From JBBDIJ01 sp040880485 (GTDB lineage: Bacteria; Bacteroidota; Rhodothermia; Balneolales; Balneolaceae), in assembly GCA_040880485.1 (NCBI GenBank), contig JBBDIJ010000007.1, forward strand, positions 1 through 64,000: a stretch of DNA of 64,000 bases. Reading direction: 5' to 3'. Below the pieces are notes generated by a model that ran no database searches, was not told where the DNA came from, and saw only the letters and a program-made list of their open reading frames with translations. The position numbers and the translations under genes are program-made. This document shows positions 1-7,892 of this stretch, in pieces (position 1 is the stretch's first letter; each line of letters starts with the position of its first letter).

Positions 1-79
1 ATCTAACCTTTAGGCAGCACCTTTTCTATTTTTACACAAGTATCGGGACATTACCCATCCTGTAAAGTGTCACATCACG

Positions 80-394
80 TCACCCCTGCAAATCAAAATC
101 AGGAAGGTTCATCCAAACCACTACCTTTACCTTCTGTGATACATAACCCGACCGGCCCATCTCCATAATCCACGCTCGTAATTCTATACCCTGATCCATA
201 AGTAGTGCTAGGACTGCGCTATCAGCACGGTTGATGTACCCGCTCTTGTGTTGCCCGAAGTAAACTTCGATCGCATACTCGTCATGCAGGTTTTCCGGTT
301 CTCTGCGTAACTGCAACTGCTTCCCCCGGCGTAAATCTGTTTCAACTTCAGATGAAAGCCATGTGATGAATAACGTAATGAAGCAGAATGACAA
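80..394 (-). CDS. Small HIRAN-domain protein
   Basis: The 104-residue product matches the HIRAN domain pattern: a central stretch RREPENLHDEYAIEVYF (about residues 31-47) followed by a GYINR turn and a segment ending in LLMDQGIELRAWIMEM. HIRAN domains bind DNA ends, for example 3' ends at stalled forks in SWI/SNF-type helicases (family knowledge). Here the domain stands alone, with no helicase or nuclease module attached. The only in-frame start is TTG at 394, because an in-frame stop lies three codons upstream. The N-terminal strand of the domain looks atypical, so the gene may be 5'-truncated. It lies downstream of recJ and an antitoxin-like remnant on the same strand. Confidence 0.7.
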   Translation of the reverse strand: MSFCFITLFITWLSSEVETDLRRGKQLQLRREPENLHDEYAIEVYFGQHKSGYINRADSAVLALLMDQGIELRAWIMEMGRSGYVSQKVKVVVWMNLPDFDLQG

Positions 395-600
395 ATAGCG
401 TCACGCATTCAAAAAAAAGTCGCTGATTTCACAATACAGACGACTCTGCGTTCATATCATTGCGAATGGCAGTATTGTATCGGGTGGGAAATGATATAAC
501 AACGTTCGATTCTCCCCGAAAAAAACCGTTCTTAACCTGCCAACTTCAGGCATCAATACACGTTTGTTAATATTAGTACCTGTAAATAACATGTTTCCGT
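395..600. other. Intergenic, AT-rich remnant region
   Basis: This gap between the HIRAN gene and the antitoxin remnant holds no convincing gene. A 46-codon minus-strand frame (ATG at 592, stop at 454-452) contains the segment LRTVFFGENRTLLYHF, which faintly recalls RelE/HigB-type toxins. The resemblance is too weak to name it. Confidence 0.3.
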
Positions 601-819
601 ATTCAGATGCAAAAGAAGTTTGTTAGCTTCTTACTGATTGCTAACATCTCCCTTTATATACTGTTCATAGCCCTCATGTACTGTTGTAATCTCAACTTCT
701 GAAAACGTATCCACTTCAGTGATATACAAAAACAAATCCATCCATCTGTCGAGTTACCTGAAAAGTTCCGGATCCTCTATCTTGCCTATTTTCTCTATGA
801 TTCGATCTTTTGTAGTCAA
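601..819 (-). pseudogene. Eroded antitoxin-like small gene, two in-frame stops
   Basis: Reading the minus strand from a TTG at 819, which overlaps the recJ stop as TTGA, gives about 72 codons of protein-like sequence. It starts TTKDRIIEKIGKIEDPELFR, then has a TAA (756-754), then LDRWMDLFLYI, a segment VEITTVHEGYEQYIKGD, a second TAA (633-631) and EANKLL. The acidic EGYEQY..G segment and the N-terminal amphipathic helix resemble small RelB/Phd-type antitoxins or addiction-module proteins of Bacteroidota (from memory of such families). Both stops sit where a Gln or Lys codon would fit, so this is most simply a decayed gene that was translationally coupled to recJ. The function is inferred and the exact family is not identified. 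Confidence 0.5.
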
Positions 820-2555
820 TTCCTAGCTAATCCGGAAGCATCTGAACCACTGCTCTGAATATCCTTCAGGTGTATCTGAAGGCTCCTCCGGTTGTTCCAG
901 AAGTTCTCTTCCAGCTCGTAGGCGATGTCGAACCCTTCACCCTTCGCCTCGCGGATCATTGGCAAGTATTCGTGCATGTTAAACCCGATCGAATCGAAGG
1001 GGGGAGAGCCATCCTGGGAGAGTTTCATCTTCAGGTGCCCCCTTCCCACCACCGACGGCCCACTCTGCACCCGCACATTTCTGCTCACAAAAACGGGCTT
1101 CGGATTCCCGGGCCCAAACGGCTCAAACTGGCTCAGCAGTTTCCAGAAACGCCGGTTCACATCCGACAGCTCGATCCGCGCGTCAATCTTCAGCTCCGGC
1201 AAAAAGTCCCGATCGGCCAGTTGCTCCCCCGCAATACGCCCCAACCGCTCACGGAACGGCTCCAAATTGCTCTTCTCCAGTGTAAGCCCCGCCGCAAACT
1301 CGTGCCCCCCGTACTGCAGCAGCAGATCCTCGCACTCGCAAAGCGCATCATAGATGTTGAACCCGCCTATCGACCGGGCCGACCCCTTCACCACGCCATC
1401 CACCGTGCTCAACATCACCACCGGCCGGTAGTAGGCGTCTACCAGCCGGGAAGCTACAATGCCTATCACCCCGAGGTGCCAGCCTGGGCTGTGCAGTACC
1501 ATCGCGTGCATCGCCTCCAGGTCGCACTCCCGCTCCACCATAGCGGTCGCCTCGTCCAGTGTCTGCCGGTCGGTGGTCCGACGTTTCAGGTTGATCGATT
1601 CCAGCAGGCCCGCCACCCGTTTCGCTTCTGCCGCCTGTTTGGCGATCAGCAGCTCCACCGCCATCGAGGCGTCCCCCATCCGCCCCGCTGCATTGATCCT
1701 GGGCCCCACCGAAAAAAGGATCGAAGTGCCGTTCACCTGCTCTGGCGGCATACCGATCTGGTCCAGCAGGGCGCGAATGCCGGGGCGGGGTTCGCTCCGG
1801 ATCCGGTTCAACCCTTCGCGCATCATCACCCGGTTCTCGTCCACCACCGGCACAATGTCCGAGGCGGTGGAGATCGCCACCAGGTCCAGCCACGTCCAGG
1901 CGTGGTGTTCCGGAAGGCCCAGCTTCACCAGGGTCCCCTGAATGAGCTTGAACGCCACACCCGCTCCGGAGAGGCCGTCAAACGGGTAGCTGCAGTCGGG
2001 GCGCTTCGGGTCCAGTACGGCCACGGCTTTGGGCAGCGGGCCGCCCACTGTGTGGTGGTCACAAATGACAAGGTCGATGCCCGCCTCCGCCAGTTGGGCC
2101 GCCTCCTCCACCGCGCCAATGCCGCAATCGACCGACACCACCAGCGAAGCCCCGCGCGCTTTCGCCTCCTGGACCCCCTCCGGGCTGATGCCGTACCCCT
2201 CCCGGTATCGGTGCGGGATGTAGAAAGAGGCATCCACGCCAAACTCCTGCAGAAAGAGGAGCATGCAGGCGGTGGCGGTGGTGCCATCTACGTCGTAGTC
2301 ACCATAGATCATGATCTTCTCCCCGCCGCGAACGGCTGCAGCCAGGCGGGAGGCGGCCGCTTCCATATCGCGCATCAGAAAGGGGTCGTGCAGGTGCGAC
2401 AGCTCCGGCCGGAAAAAACTCTTCGCCCGTCCAAAATTGTCAATCCCGCGCTGCGTCAACAGCCGGGCGATCTCGGGCGTTACCCCCAGCTCCTGTTCCA
2501 TTCGGTCCGCCGGTTCCGGCCCGGACTCTGTGTCGAACACCCAGCGATATGGCAT
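816..2555 (-). CDS. recJ: Single-stranded-DNA-specific exonuclease RecJ
   Basis: This is a 579-residue RecJ, a 5'-3' single-strand DNA exonuclease used in mismatch repair, RecF-pathway recombination and fork processing. The DHH phosphoesterase core is intact: GDYDVDG at residues 85-91, DCG at 143-145 and DHH at 166-168 supply the Mn/Mg ligands. DHHA1 and OB-type regions follow, including the late LLLQYGGHEFAAGLTL segment. Length is normal for the family. The ATG at 2555 is preceded by a GGAG about 9 bases upstream. The stop codon overlaps a TTG that opened a small antitoxin-like gene, now broken. A long frame antisense to it is a composition artefact. Confidence 0.97.
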   Translation of the reverse strand: MPYRWVFDTESGPEPADRMEQELGVTPEIARLLTQRGIDNFGRAKSFFRPELSHLHDPFLMRDMEAAASRLAAAVRGGEKIMIYGDYDVDGTTATACMLLFLQEFGVDASFYIPHRYREGYGISPEGVQEAKARGASLVVSVDCGIGAVEEAAQLAEAGIDLVICDHHTVGGPLPKAVAVLDPKRPDCSYPFDGLSGAGVAFKLIQGTLVKLGLPEHHAWTWLDLVAISTASDIVPVVDENRVMMREGLNRIRSEPRPGIRALLDQIGMPPEQVNGTSILFSVGPRINAAGRMGDASMAVELLIAKQAAEAKRVAGLLESINLKRRTTDRQTLDEATAMVERECDLEAMHAMVLHSPGWHLGVIGIVASRLVDAYYRPVVMLSTVDGVVKGSARSIGGFNIYDALCECEDLLLQYGGHEFAAGLTLEKSNLEPFRERLGRIAGEQLADRDFLPELKIDARIELSDVNRRFWKLLSQFEPFGPGNPKPVFVSRNVRVQSGPSVVGRGHLKMKLSQDGSPPFDSIGFNMHEYLPMIREAKGEGFDIAYELEENFWNNRRSLQIHLKDIQSSGSDASGLARN

Positions 2556-2701
2556 AGTCTCTTCTCCATTCGGTGATTCAAAAAGTCGCCCGCAATGTAC
2601 AAATCCTGCTCTTGGGTTTTACAGTCAAACCTGACAACTTTCCGTCGGACATCTGTCCATTGCCAAAAACGGAACCGGATCAACCCGACAGACACAGCGT
2701 C

Positions 2702-3811
2702 ATGCCCGACACCAACTCAAAACCCGAAACTCCCGCCATCGGGGAAGCGGAGCTCAAAGCGCTGCACCGCCAGCTTCAGCAGCAGCACGAAACCATCCGT
2801 CACTTCGAGGATCCTGAGAGCGGCCTGCAGGGCATCATCGCTATCCACGACACCACGCTGGGGCCGGGGCTGGGTGGCGTGCGCATGTGGCCCTACGACT
2901 CTCCGGAGAGCGCCCTGGAGGATGTGAAGCGCCTCTCCCGCGGGATGACCTACAAGGCAGCGGTGGCGGGCCTGGAGATGGGGGGCGGCAAGGCGGTCAT
3001 CATCGGCAATCCCGAAACGGACCGTAGCGAACCCCTCTTTCGCGCCTTCGGGAGGCAGATCGACAAGCTGGGCGGTCGCTACCTGACGGCCAAGGATGTG
3101 GGGGTCACCGTCCGGGACCTGGAGTGGATCGGCATGGAGACTCCCTTCGTGACCGGCCTTCCGGAGGAGAAGGGCGGCAGCGGCGACCCCTCTCTCATGA
3201 CTGCGTTCGGGGTCTATATGGGTATGAAAGCTGCCGCGAAGGTGGCCTGGGGCAGCGACTCTCTGGAGGGGCGTAGTGTGGCTATTCAGGGTGCAGGCCA
3301 TGTGGGGCACGCGCTGGCCGGACATCTGGCCGATGAGGGGGCCCGTATCGCCGTGGCCGACATCAACGGGGAGCTGGCAAACCGGGCGGCAAAGGAGCAC
3401 GGCGCCGAAGTAGTGCCCCCCTCGGAGATCGGCCGACAGGGGGCCCAGATCTTTAGCCCCTGTGCATTGGGCGGGGTCATCAACGACCACACGATCGGGG
3501 AGCTTACCTGCGAAATCGTGGCCGGCGGGGCCAACAACATTCTGCAGGACGAAGAGAAGCATGGGGAGGCGTTGCGCCAGCGCGACATCCTCTACGCCCC
3601 CGACTATGTGCTGAATGCGGGCGGCATCATCAACATCTCGTTCGAGCGGGGCGGCTACGACCCGCAGAAGGCGCGTGCGAAGACGGAGGAGATCTATAAT
3701 ACGGTTCTCCTTATCTTTCTGAGAGCTGGCGAGCAGGGCATCCCAACGCACCAAGCCTCCGCCCGGCTGGCGGAGGAGAGAATCTGGAAAGAGAGGAACC
3801 GGAAAAAATGA
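2702..3811 (+). CDS. Leu/Phe/Val/Glu dehydrogenase (leucine dehydrogenase type)
   Basis: The 369-residue protein is an NAD-dependent amino acid dehydrogenase of the ELFV superfamily, closest in look to leucine dehydrogenase, which deaminates branched-chain amino acids to 2-oxo acids. Visible are GGVRMWPYDS, the catalytic-lysine loop MGGGKAVIIGNP, TAKDVGVTVRDLEW and a Rossmann fold starting at VAIQGAGHVGHALAG. LNAGGIINISFE near the C terminus is typical of leucine dehydrogenases. The ATG at 2702 is preferred because an upstream in-frame extension to 2573 does not resemble the family. The stop overlaps the hslO start as ATGA, so the two are translationally coupled. Substrate preference cannot be settled from sequence alone. 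Confidence 0.9.
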   Translation: MPDTNSKPETPAIGEAELKALHRQLQQQHETIRHFEDPESGLQGIIAIHDTTLGPGLGGVRMWPYDSPESALEDVKRLSRGMTYKAAVAGLEMGGGKAVIIGNPETDRSEPLFRAFGRQIDKLGGRYLTAKDVGVTVRDLEWIGMETPFVTGLPEEKGGSGDPSLMTAFGVYMGMKAAAKVAWGSDSLEGRSVAIQGAGHVGHALAGHLADEGARIAVADINGELANRAAKEHGAEVVPPSEIGRQGAQIFSPCALGGVINDHTIGELTCEIVAGGANNILQDEEKHGEALRQRDILYAPDYVLNAGGIINISFERGGYDPQKARAKTEEIYNTVLLIFLRAGEQGIPTHQASARLAEERIWKERNRKK

Positions 3812-4713
3812 TCGACAAAGAGACGTTTCAGTTCAGAGACCGAATGATTCGGGGCCTATCGGTGGACGGCCACTTTCGAATTGCCGTCGTGAAGAGCACC
3901 GATCTGGTAGAGGAAGCGCGAACCCGCCACAACCTCTCGCCCCTGGCGACAGTTCTACTGGGGCGTACGCTCACGGCGGCAGCACTGCTCGCTTCGTCTC
4001 TGAAGGGGGAGGAGAGGCTGCGCCTCCGGCTGGAGGGGACCGGCCCGGTGGGCCACACTATGGCCGAGGCGAACCGGGTGGGCGAGGTGCGCGGCTACGT
4101 CCGCAATCCGGATGCCGGGCTCGATTACAACCGGGAGGGAATCTCCATCGGAGAGGGGCTGGGAGCCGGCCTGCTGACCGCCACCAAAGTGCTCTACAAC
4201 GAAGCGGAGCCGCAGACCAGTACCATTCAGCTCTTCCGCGGAGATGTGACCACCGATGTGGCCAACTACCTGACGCGGTCGGAGCAGCTACCCTCGGCCG
4301 TACTGCTGGACGAACAGATCGGCAGTCGGGGAGAGGTGTTGCAAGCCGGGGGGCTGCTGGTTCAGAAAATGCCGGGCGCACCCGAAGAGGAGGTCGTCAA
4401 GCTGCAGGAGAAGCTCGCCCGGTTTGAACCGGTCTCCAAACTGCTCTCGGAGAAACTCTACATCGACAAGATCATGAAGCGGGCGGTTCAGCCCTGGAAA
4501 GTGAAGGAGGTAGCCCGTCAGCCGCTCCACTTCTTCTGCCGCTGCAGCCGGGAGCGGTTTATATCGGCGCTCTCGATGCTCAACTACCGAGAGCTGGAAG
4601 CGATGGAGGGGGAGCCTCAGGAGATGGTGTGCCACTTCTGCGGCAATAGTGAGGAGGTCTCTCCGGAGGAGGTCCGGGAGCTGGCTGTGCAGGCGAAGGC
4701 GCGCATGAATTAG
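3808..4713 (+). CDS. hslO: Redox-regulated chaperone Hsp33
   Basis: This 301-residue protein is Hsp33, a cytoplasmic holdase chaperone switched on by oxidation. The C-terminal zinc switch is complete: C244-x-C246 in HFFCRCSRERF and C275-xx-C278 in VCHFCGN. The N-terminal core carries the family's LLGRTLTAAALLASSLKGEERL region. It overlaps the upstream dehydrogenase by four bases (ATGA) and converges on the HesB/IscA gene. A copy of the dispersed GGTTCAACCCG motif follows at 4739-4752. Confidence 0.97.
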   Translation: MIDKETFQFRDRMIRGLSVDGHFRIAVVKSTDLVEEARTRHNLSPLATVLLGRTLTAAALLASSLKGEERLRLRLEGTGPVGHTMAEANRVGEVRGYVRNPDAGLDYNREGISIGEGLGAGLLTATKVLYNEAEPQTSTIQLFRGDVTTDVANYLTRSEQLPSAVLLDEQIGSRGEVLQAGGLLVQKMPGAPEEEVVKLQEKLARFEPVSKLLSEKLYIDKIMKRAVQPWKVKEVARQPLHFFCRCSRERFISALSMLNYRELEAMEGEPQEMVCHFCGNSEEVSPEEVRELAVQAKARMN

Positions 4714-4738
4714 AGCGGGGCGGCATCCGGCACACGGG

Positions 4739-4752
4739 CCGGTTCAACCCGG
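4739..4752 (+). repeat. Dispersed motif copy CCGGTTCAACCCGG
   Basis: An exact CCGGTTCAACCCGG lies 25 bases after the hslO stop. It is one of several copies in this window found close to stop codons. A near-perfect palindrome, CTTCCGGCCGGAAG, follows within 35 bases but has no T-run. Confidence 0.5.
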
Positions 4753-4823
4753 TTCAGTGACGCACGAATCGGCTTCCGGCCGGAAGTGGGACGCTGCCCG
4801 ATGCAGTGAAAGTCTGGGCCGGT

Positions 4824-5291
4824 TCAGACCGCAAAAGAAGCACCGCAGCCGCAGTTCTCGCTGGCGTTGGGGTTGTCGAAGGTGAAACCGCGCGCGTCCA
4901 GGCCGTCGGGATAGTCGATGGTGATTCCATTCAGATAGATCATATGACGCGGGTCCACAATGATTTTCAAACCCTGGCTCTCCACCTCTTCATCCTCCTC
5001 CGTCCTGTAGTCGAAGCCCAGCTTGTAGTTGAGTCCGGCACATCCGCCCCCCTCTACGGCCACCCGCAAGAAGAGGCCCTCCTCCATAGACTCCGTCTCC
5101 CGAATCTTTCGAATCTGTTTGGCGGCCCTGGCGGTCAATTTCACCGGAGGCCCGTCGGCCTGTACCGGTTCCGGGGGCGGCGGCATGGAGGAAGTTCCGG
5201 GCAGTCCGCCCTGTGTCGCTCCCGCACCCTCCCCATCATCGTCTATCAGGGACGAAATTACATCGTCCAGTTGGTCATCTTTTACAGTCAT
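4824..5291 (-). CDS. HesB/IscA-type iron-sulfur assembly protein
   Basis: The C-terminal ~105 residues form an A-type Fe-S carrier domain with the three expected cysteines: C84 in GGGCAGLNY, and C147 and C149 in ENCGCGASF. Such proteins carry or insert Fe-S clusters into target enzymes. The N-terminal ~48 residues are an acidic start followed by a Gly/Pro-rich linker (SSMPPPPEP), an extension absent from standard IscA or ErpA. It lies 13 bp downstream of the AlbA_2 gene on the same strand. Lipoyl synthase, encoded further upstream in the same orientation, is a plausible client (inference). Confidence 0.92.
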   Translation of the reverse strand: MTVKDDQLDDVISSLIDDDGEGAGATQGGLPGTSSMPPPPEPVQADGPPVKLTARAAKQIRKIRETESMEEGLFLRVAVEGGGCAGLNYKLGFDYRTEEDEEVESQGLKIIVDPRHMIYLNGITIDYPDGLDARGFTFDNPNASENCGCGASFAV

Positions 5292-5304
5292 ACGTTCACT
5301 CGCC

Positions 5305-5982
5305 TCATTTCATTTGATGCGAAAAGGTAAAATAGTCAACATTCTTGCGACTTGACAAACTCAACACGCCTGCGCCCACCAGATTCACCAGGATTCCCGA
5401 TGCGCGGTGCGTGGTTGCGTTGATCAGCCTGGAGTAGCCTTCAACGGTGATTTCACCATATTCATTCAGATAGCGGAAAAGAAGCCGCTCTTTCTCTCCA
5501 TATTCGAAGGAGACCCCCTCCTGAGAGGTCTGCTTGCGCAGCACCTCTACCTGCTCTCCGCTGGCCAGTACGCTCTCCTCGCCCCGGCGTACAAACACCT
5601 GCCGTATCCGCTTTCCCCGGTTGTAGACCGGCTTCTGCTTCGACTCCGGCACCAGCACCACCATCACATCCCGATCAGGCAGGTGAACCATCTCCATCGT
5701 GATTCCCACCGCCGGCACGCAAAATTCGTCGGCCGCCTTCTCCATCAGAAACTCCTCTTCGAACCAGGAGCGGATTCCGGAGATGGTCTTGTCGTCATCG
5801 ACCCCCACCAGGATGGTTCCACCCCGTGTGTTGGCAAATGCGCCGATCTCTCTGGCAATCTTCTCCGGGGAGGGGGTGGTGCGTTTAAACTCCAGATAAA
5901 GCCCCTCACCCGTCTGGATCAGGTTTTTCAGGTCGTTCGGACTCATTGCAGAGAGGGTAATGGATCCGTCCAGGTTCTTCAT
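5305..5982 (-). CDS. Schlafen/AlbA_2-domain putative DNA-binding protein
   Basis: The 225-residue protein carries an AlbA_2 (Schlafen-type) domain in its N-terminal half: GLYLEFKRT, IAREIGAFANTRGGTILVGV and IVYNRGKR-like VYNRGKRIRQVFVRRG. This fold occurs in putative transcriptional regulators with nucleic-acid binding or ATP-binding roles. The C-terminal ~60 residues (RLLFRYLNEYGEITVEGY onward) look like a winged-helix segment, in keeping with a regulator. An ATG at 5946 (residue 13) is an alternative start. The partner or regulated gene is unknown. Confidence 0.85.
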   Translation of the reverse strand: MKNLDGSITLSAMSPNDLKNLIQTGEGLYLEFKRTTPSPEKIAREIGAFANTRGGTILVGVDDDKTISGIRSWFEEEFLMEKAADEFCVPAVGITMEMVHLPDRDVMVVLVPESKQKPVYNRGKRIRQVFVRRGEESVLASGEQVEVLRKQTSQEGVSFEYGEKERLLFRYLNEYGEITVEGYSRLINATTHRASGILVNLVGAGVLSLSSRKNVDYFTFSHQMK

Positions 5983-6045
5983 CGTCTTGCCGCTTGGTTA
6001 CAGCCCGTTCAGCGGAGGCGGGCCACACGTTCGAACCGTGCTCCT

Positions 6046-7056
6046 CTAAATGAGGATCTCCTCTTTGGCATTACGTGTCATCAGCTCATATAGTGCGTCA
6101 CGCGGTTCAACCTCGTCAAAAAGGACTTTGTGAACCGCTTCGGTAATGGGCATCTCTACCCGGTTCCGCTCCGCCCACTGATGCACCGAGCGGGCCGTTT
6201 TCACCCCTTCGGCCACCATATTCATACCGGAGATGATCTCGTCCAGCTTTGCTCCCTGCCCGATCCGGTAGCCCACGTGGCGGTTCCGGCTATGCTCACT
6301 GGTACAGGTCACAATGAGGTCGCCCATGCCGGTGAGACCGGAAAAGGTATCCTGGGAGGCACCCAGCTGCATCCCCATCCGTTTCATTTCGTGAAGGCCG
6401 CGGGTCATGAGAGCCGCTTTGGCGTTGTCTCCCAGCTCCGCTCCGTCCACGATTCCCGCAGCAATCGCCATCACATTCTTCACCGATCCGCCGATCTCCA
6501 CACCCATGATGTCGTTGTTCAGATAGACGCGGAACATCGGGGTCATGAAGGTCTCCTGAATGAAGCGCGCCGTACTTTTGGAGTAAGCGGCAGAGACCAC
6601 GGTGGTGGGTTTAAAGAGCCCCACCTCCTCGGCGTGGCTGGGGCCGTAGAGCACCCCGATACGATCTTCCAGAATGATGCCATCCAGCACTTCCACAAGG
6701 ACCTGCGACATCGTCATAAAGGTGTCGTTCTCGATCCCTTTGGCCACCGTTACAATCACTTCATCGCCCCGCAGGAACTGCTTCAGGCGGCCAACGACCT
6801 CGCGTACCGTATGGGAGGGGGTGGCCACCACCACCATCACCGCTCCATCCAGCGCCTCTTCGAAATCGGCCGACGCGCGCACGGTGTCGGGCAGCTTGAT
6901 ATCGGTCAGGTAGGAGCTGTTGAAGTGCTCTTTGTTAATGCTCTCTATGACCTCCTCCTCTCTGGCCCAGAGCGACACCGGATAGCCGCTCTTTGCAAGT
7001 ACGATAGAGAGGGCGGTACCGAAGCTCCCGGCTCCTATAATGGTGATCTTGTTCAC
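6046..7056 (-). CDS. gpsA: Glycerol-3-phosphate dehydrogenase [NAD(P)+]
   Basis: The 336-residue protein is GpsA, which reduces dihydroxyacetone phosphate to sn-glycerol 3-phosphate for phospholipid synthesis. It has the dinucleotide motif GAGSFGTA at residues 8-15, the catalytic-lysine region in VTVAKGIE and the substrate-domain stretch GGSVKNVMAIAAGI. The start is GTG, overlapping the plsY stop as GTGA, so it is translated directly after plsY. The two enzymes catalyse consecutive steps. Confidence 0.97.
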   Translation of the reverse strand: MNKITIIGAGSFGTALSIVLAKSGYPVSLWAREEEVIESINKEHFNSSYLTDIKLPDTVRASADFEEALDGAVMVVVATPSHTVREVVGRLKQFLRGDEVIVTVAKGIENDTFMTMSQVLVEVLDGIILEDRIGVLYGPSHAEEVGLFKPTTVVSAAYSKSTARFIQETFMTPMFRVYLNNDIMGVEIGGSVKNVMAIAAGIVDGAELGDNAKAALMTRGLHEMKRMGMQLGASQDTFSGLTGMGDLIVTCTSEHSRNRHVGYRIGQGAKLDEIISGMNMVAEGVKTARSVHQWAERNRVEMPITEAVHKVLFDEVEPRDALYELMTRNAKEEILI

Positions 7057-7745
7057 GTCTTCTCTCCCTCTTTGTTCAATATTCCATTCGACGGCTTAAA
7101 GGATTCAACCCGGTTTTCGGTTCCTTTCAGCAGCCGCCGGATATTGGCGTGATGCTTTACAATAATACCAAAAGCCATCACCGAACTGAAAATAAGAATG
7201 CTGGGATCGATCTCCCAGTTGTAGTGGCTGTTCAGCAGAAGCTGTGAAAAGGGATAGACGAGAGACGCCATAATGGACCCCAGAGAGACGTATCGCGTAA
7301 ATAAAATGGTGAGAATAAAGAGGATTACCGATATGGTCACCGAAATCGGTTCAATCCCGTAGAGCATTCCGGCTGCCGTAGCTGCCCCCTTGCCGCCCTC
7401 AAAGGAGGCGAATACCGGAAACATGTGCCCCAGAACCGCCATTACACCGCAGGAGATCTTCAGAAAGGACTCTGTATCCCACATCACGGGCGACACCGGC
7501 CCTGATGCAATATCCCAGGCGAGCTGGCTCACCACCAGGGTCGTAATGAGCCCCTTCGAAAAGTCGAGAATAAGCACCACCACACCCGATCTCCATCCAA
7601 GTACCCGAAAGGTGTTGGTCGCCCCCGCGTTCCCACTTCCGTAGTCGCGTATATCTACGTTTCGAAACAGCCTGCCCATCCAGATGGAACTCGGGATGGA
7701 GCCTATCAGGTAACAAATAATCAATACGGTAACCAGAGAGATCAT
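7053..7745 (-). CDS. plsY: Glycerol-3-phosphate acyltransferase PlsY
   Basis: The 230-residue membrane protein is PlsY, which transfers acyl from acyl phosphate to glycerol 3-phosphate at the inner membrane. Signature loops are GSIPSSIWMGR near residue 16, YGSGNAGATNTFRVLG near 36-51, and GHMFPVFASFEGGKGAAT. About five hydrophobic segments are seen. It overlaps gpsA by four bases, forming a glycerolipid operon. The charged C-terminal tail is slightly longer than in short homologues. Confidence 0.96.
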   Translation of the reverse strand: MISLVTVLIICYLIGSIPSSIWMGRLFRNVDIRDYGSGNAGATNTFRVLGWRSGVVVLILDFSKGLITTLVVSQLAWDIASGPVSPVMWDTESFLKISCGVMAVLGHMFPVFASFEGGKGAATAAGMLYGIEPISVTISVILFILTILFTRYVSLGSIMASLVYPFSQLLLNSHYNWEIDPSILIFSSVMAFGIIVKHHANIRRLLKGTENRVESFKPSNGILNKEGEKT

Positions 7746-7861
7746 CGCAATGCAAATCTGTTTAATGCATATCTGAACAGATACGGTTTCGGGTAGAACA
7801 CGGGCAACCGGCTAAAGCCGGCAGCTGTTCCGGGCACCCTGCCGGATCCCTTTTGAACCAG

Positions 7862-7890
7862 AGCGGTGGCGCTCCCTGCACCAGCCGCTA
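7862..7890 (-). other. Hairpin just after lipA
   Basis: Directly after the lipA stop on the minus strand, AGCGG pairs with CCGCT and an inner TGG with CCA around an ~11-base loop. A second GC hairpin (CCGGC/GCCGG) lies at 7810-7823. Neither has a T-run, so intrinsic termination is doubtful. Confidence 0.3.
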
Positions 7891-7892
7891 CT

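Noticed and set aside
870..2576. Long plus-strand open frame (568 codons) opposite recJ
   Set aside because: It is an antisense shadow produced by GC-rich codons of recJ. The translation is rich in Arg, His and Pro and has no domain, while recJ has all its motifs.
4769..4786. GC palindrome CTTCCGGCCGGAAG between hslO and the HesB gene as a terminator
   Set aside because: It has no loop of suitable size and no T-run on either side.
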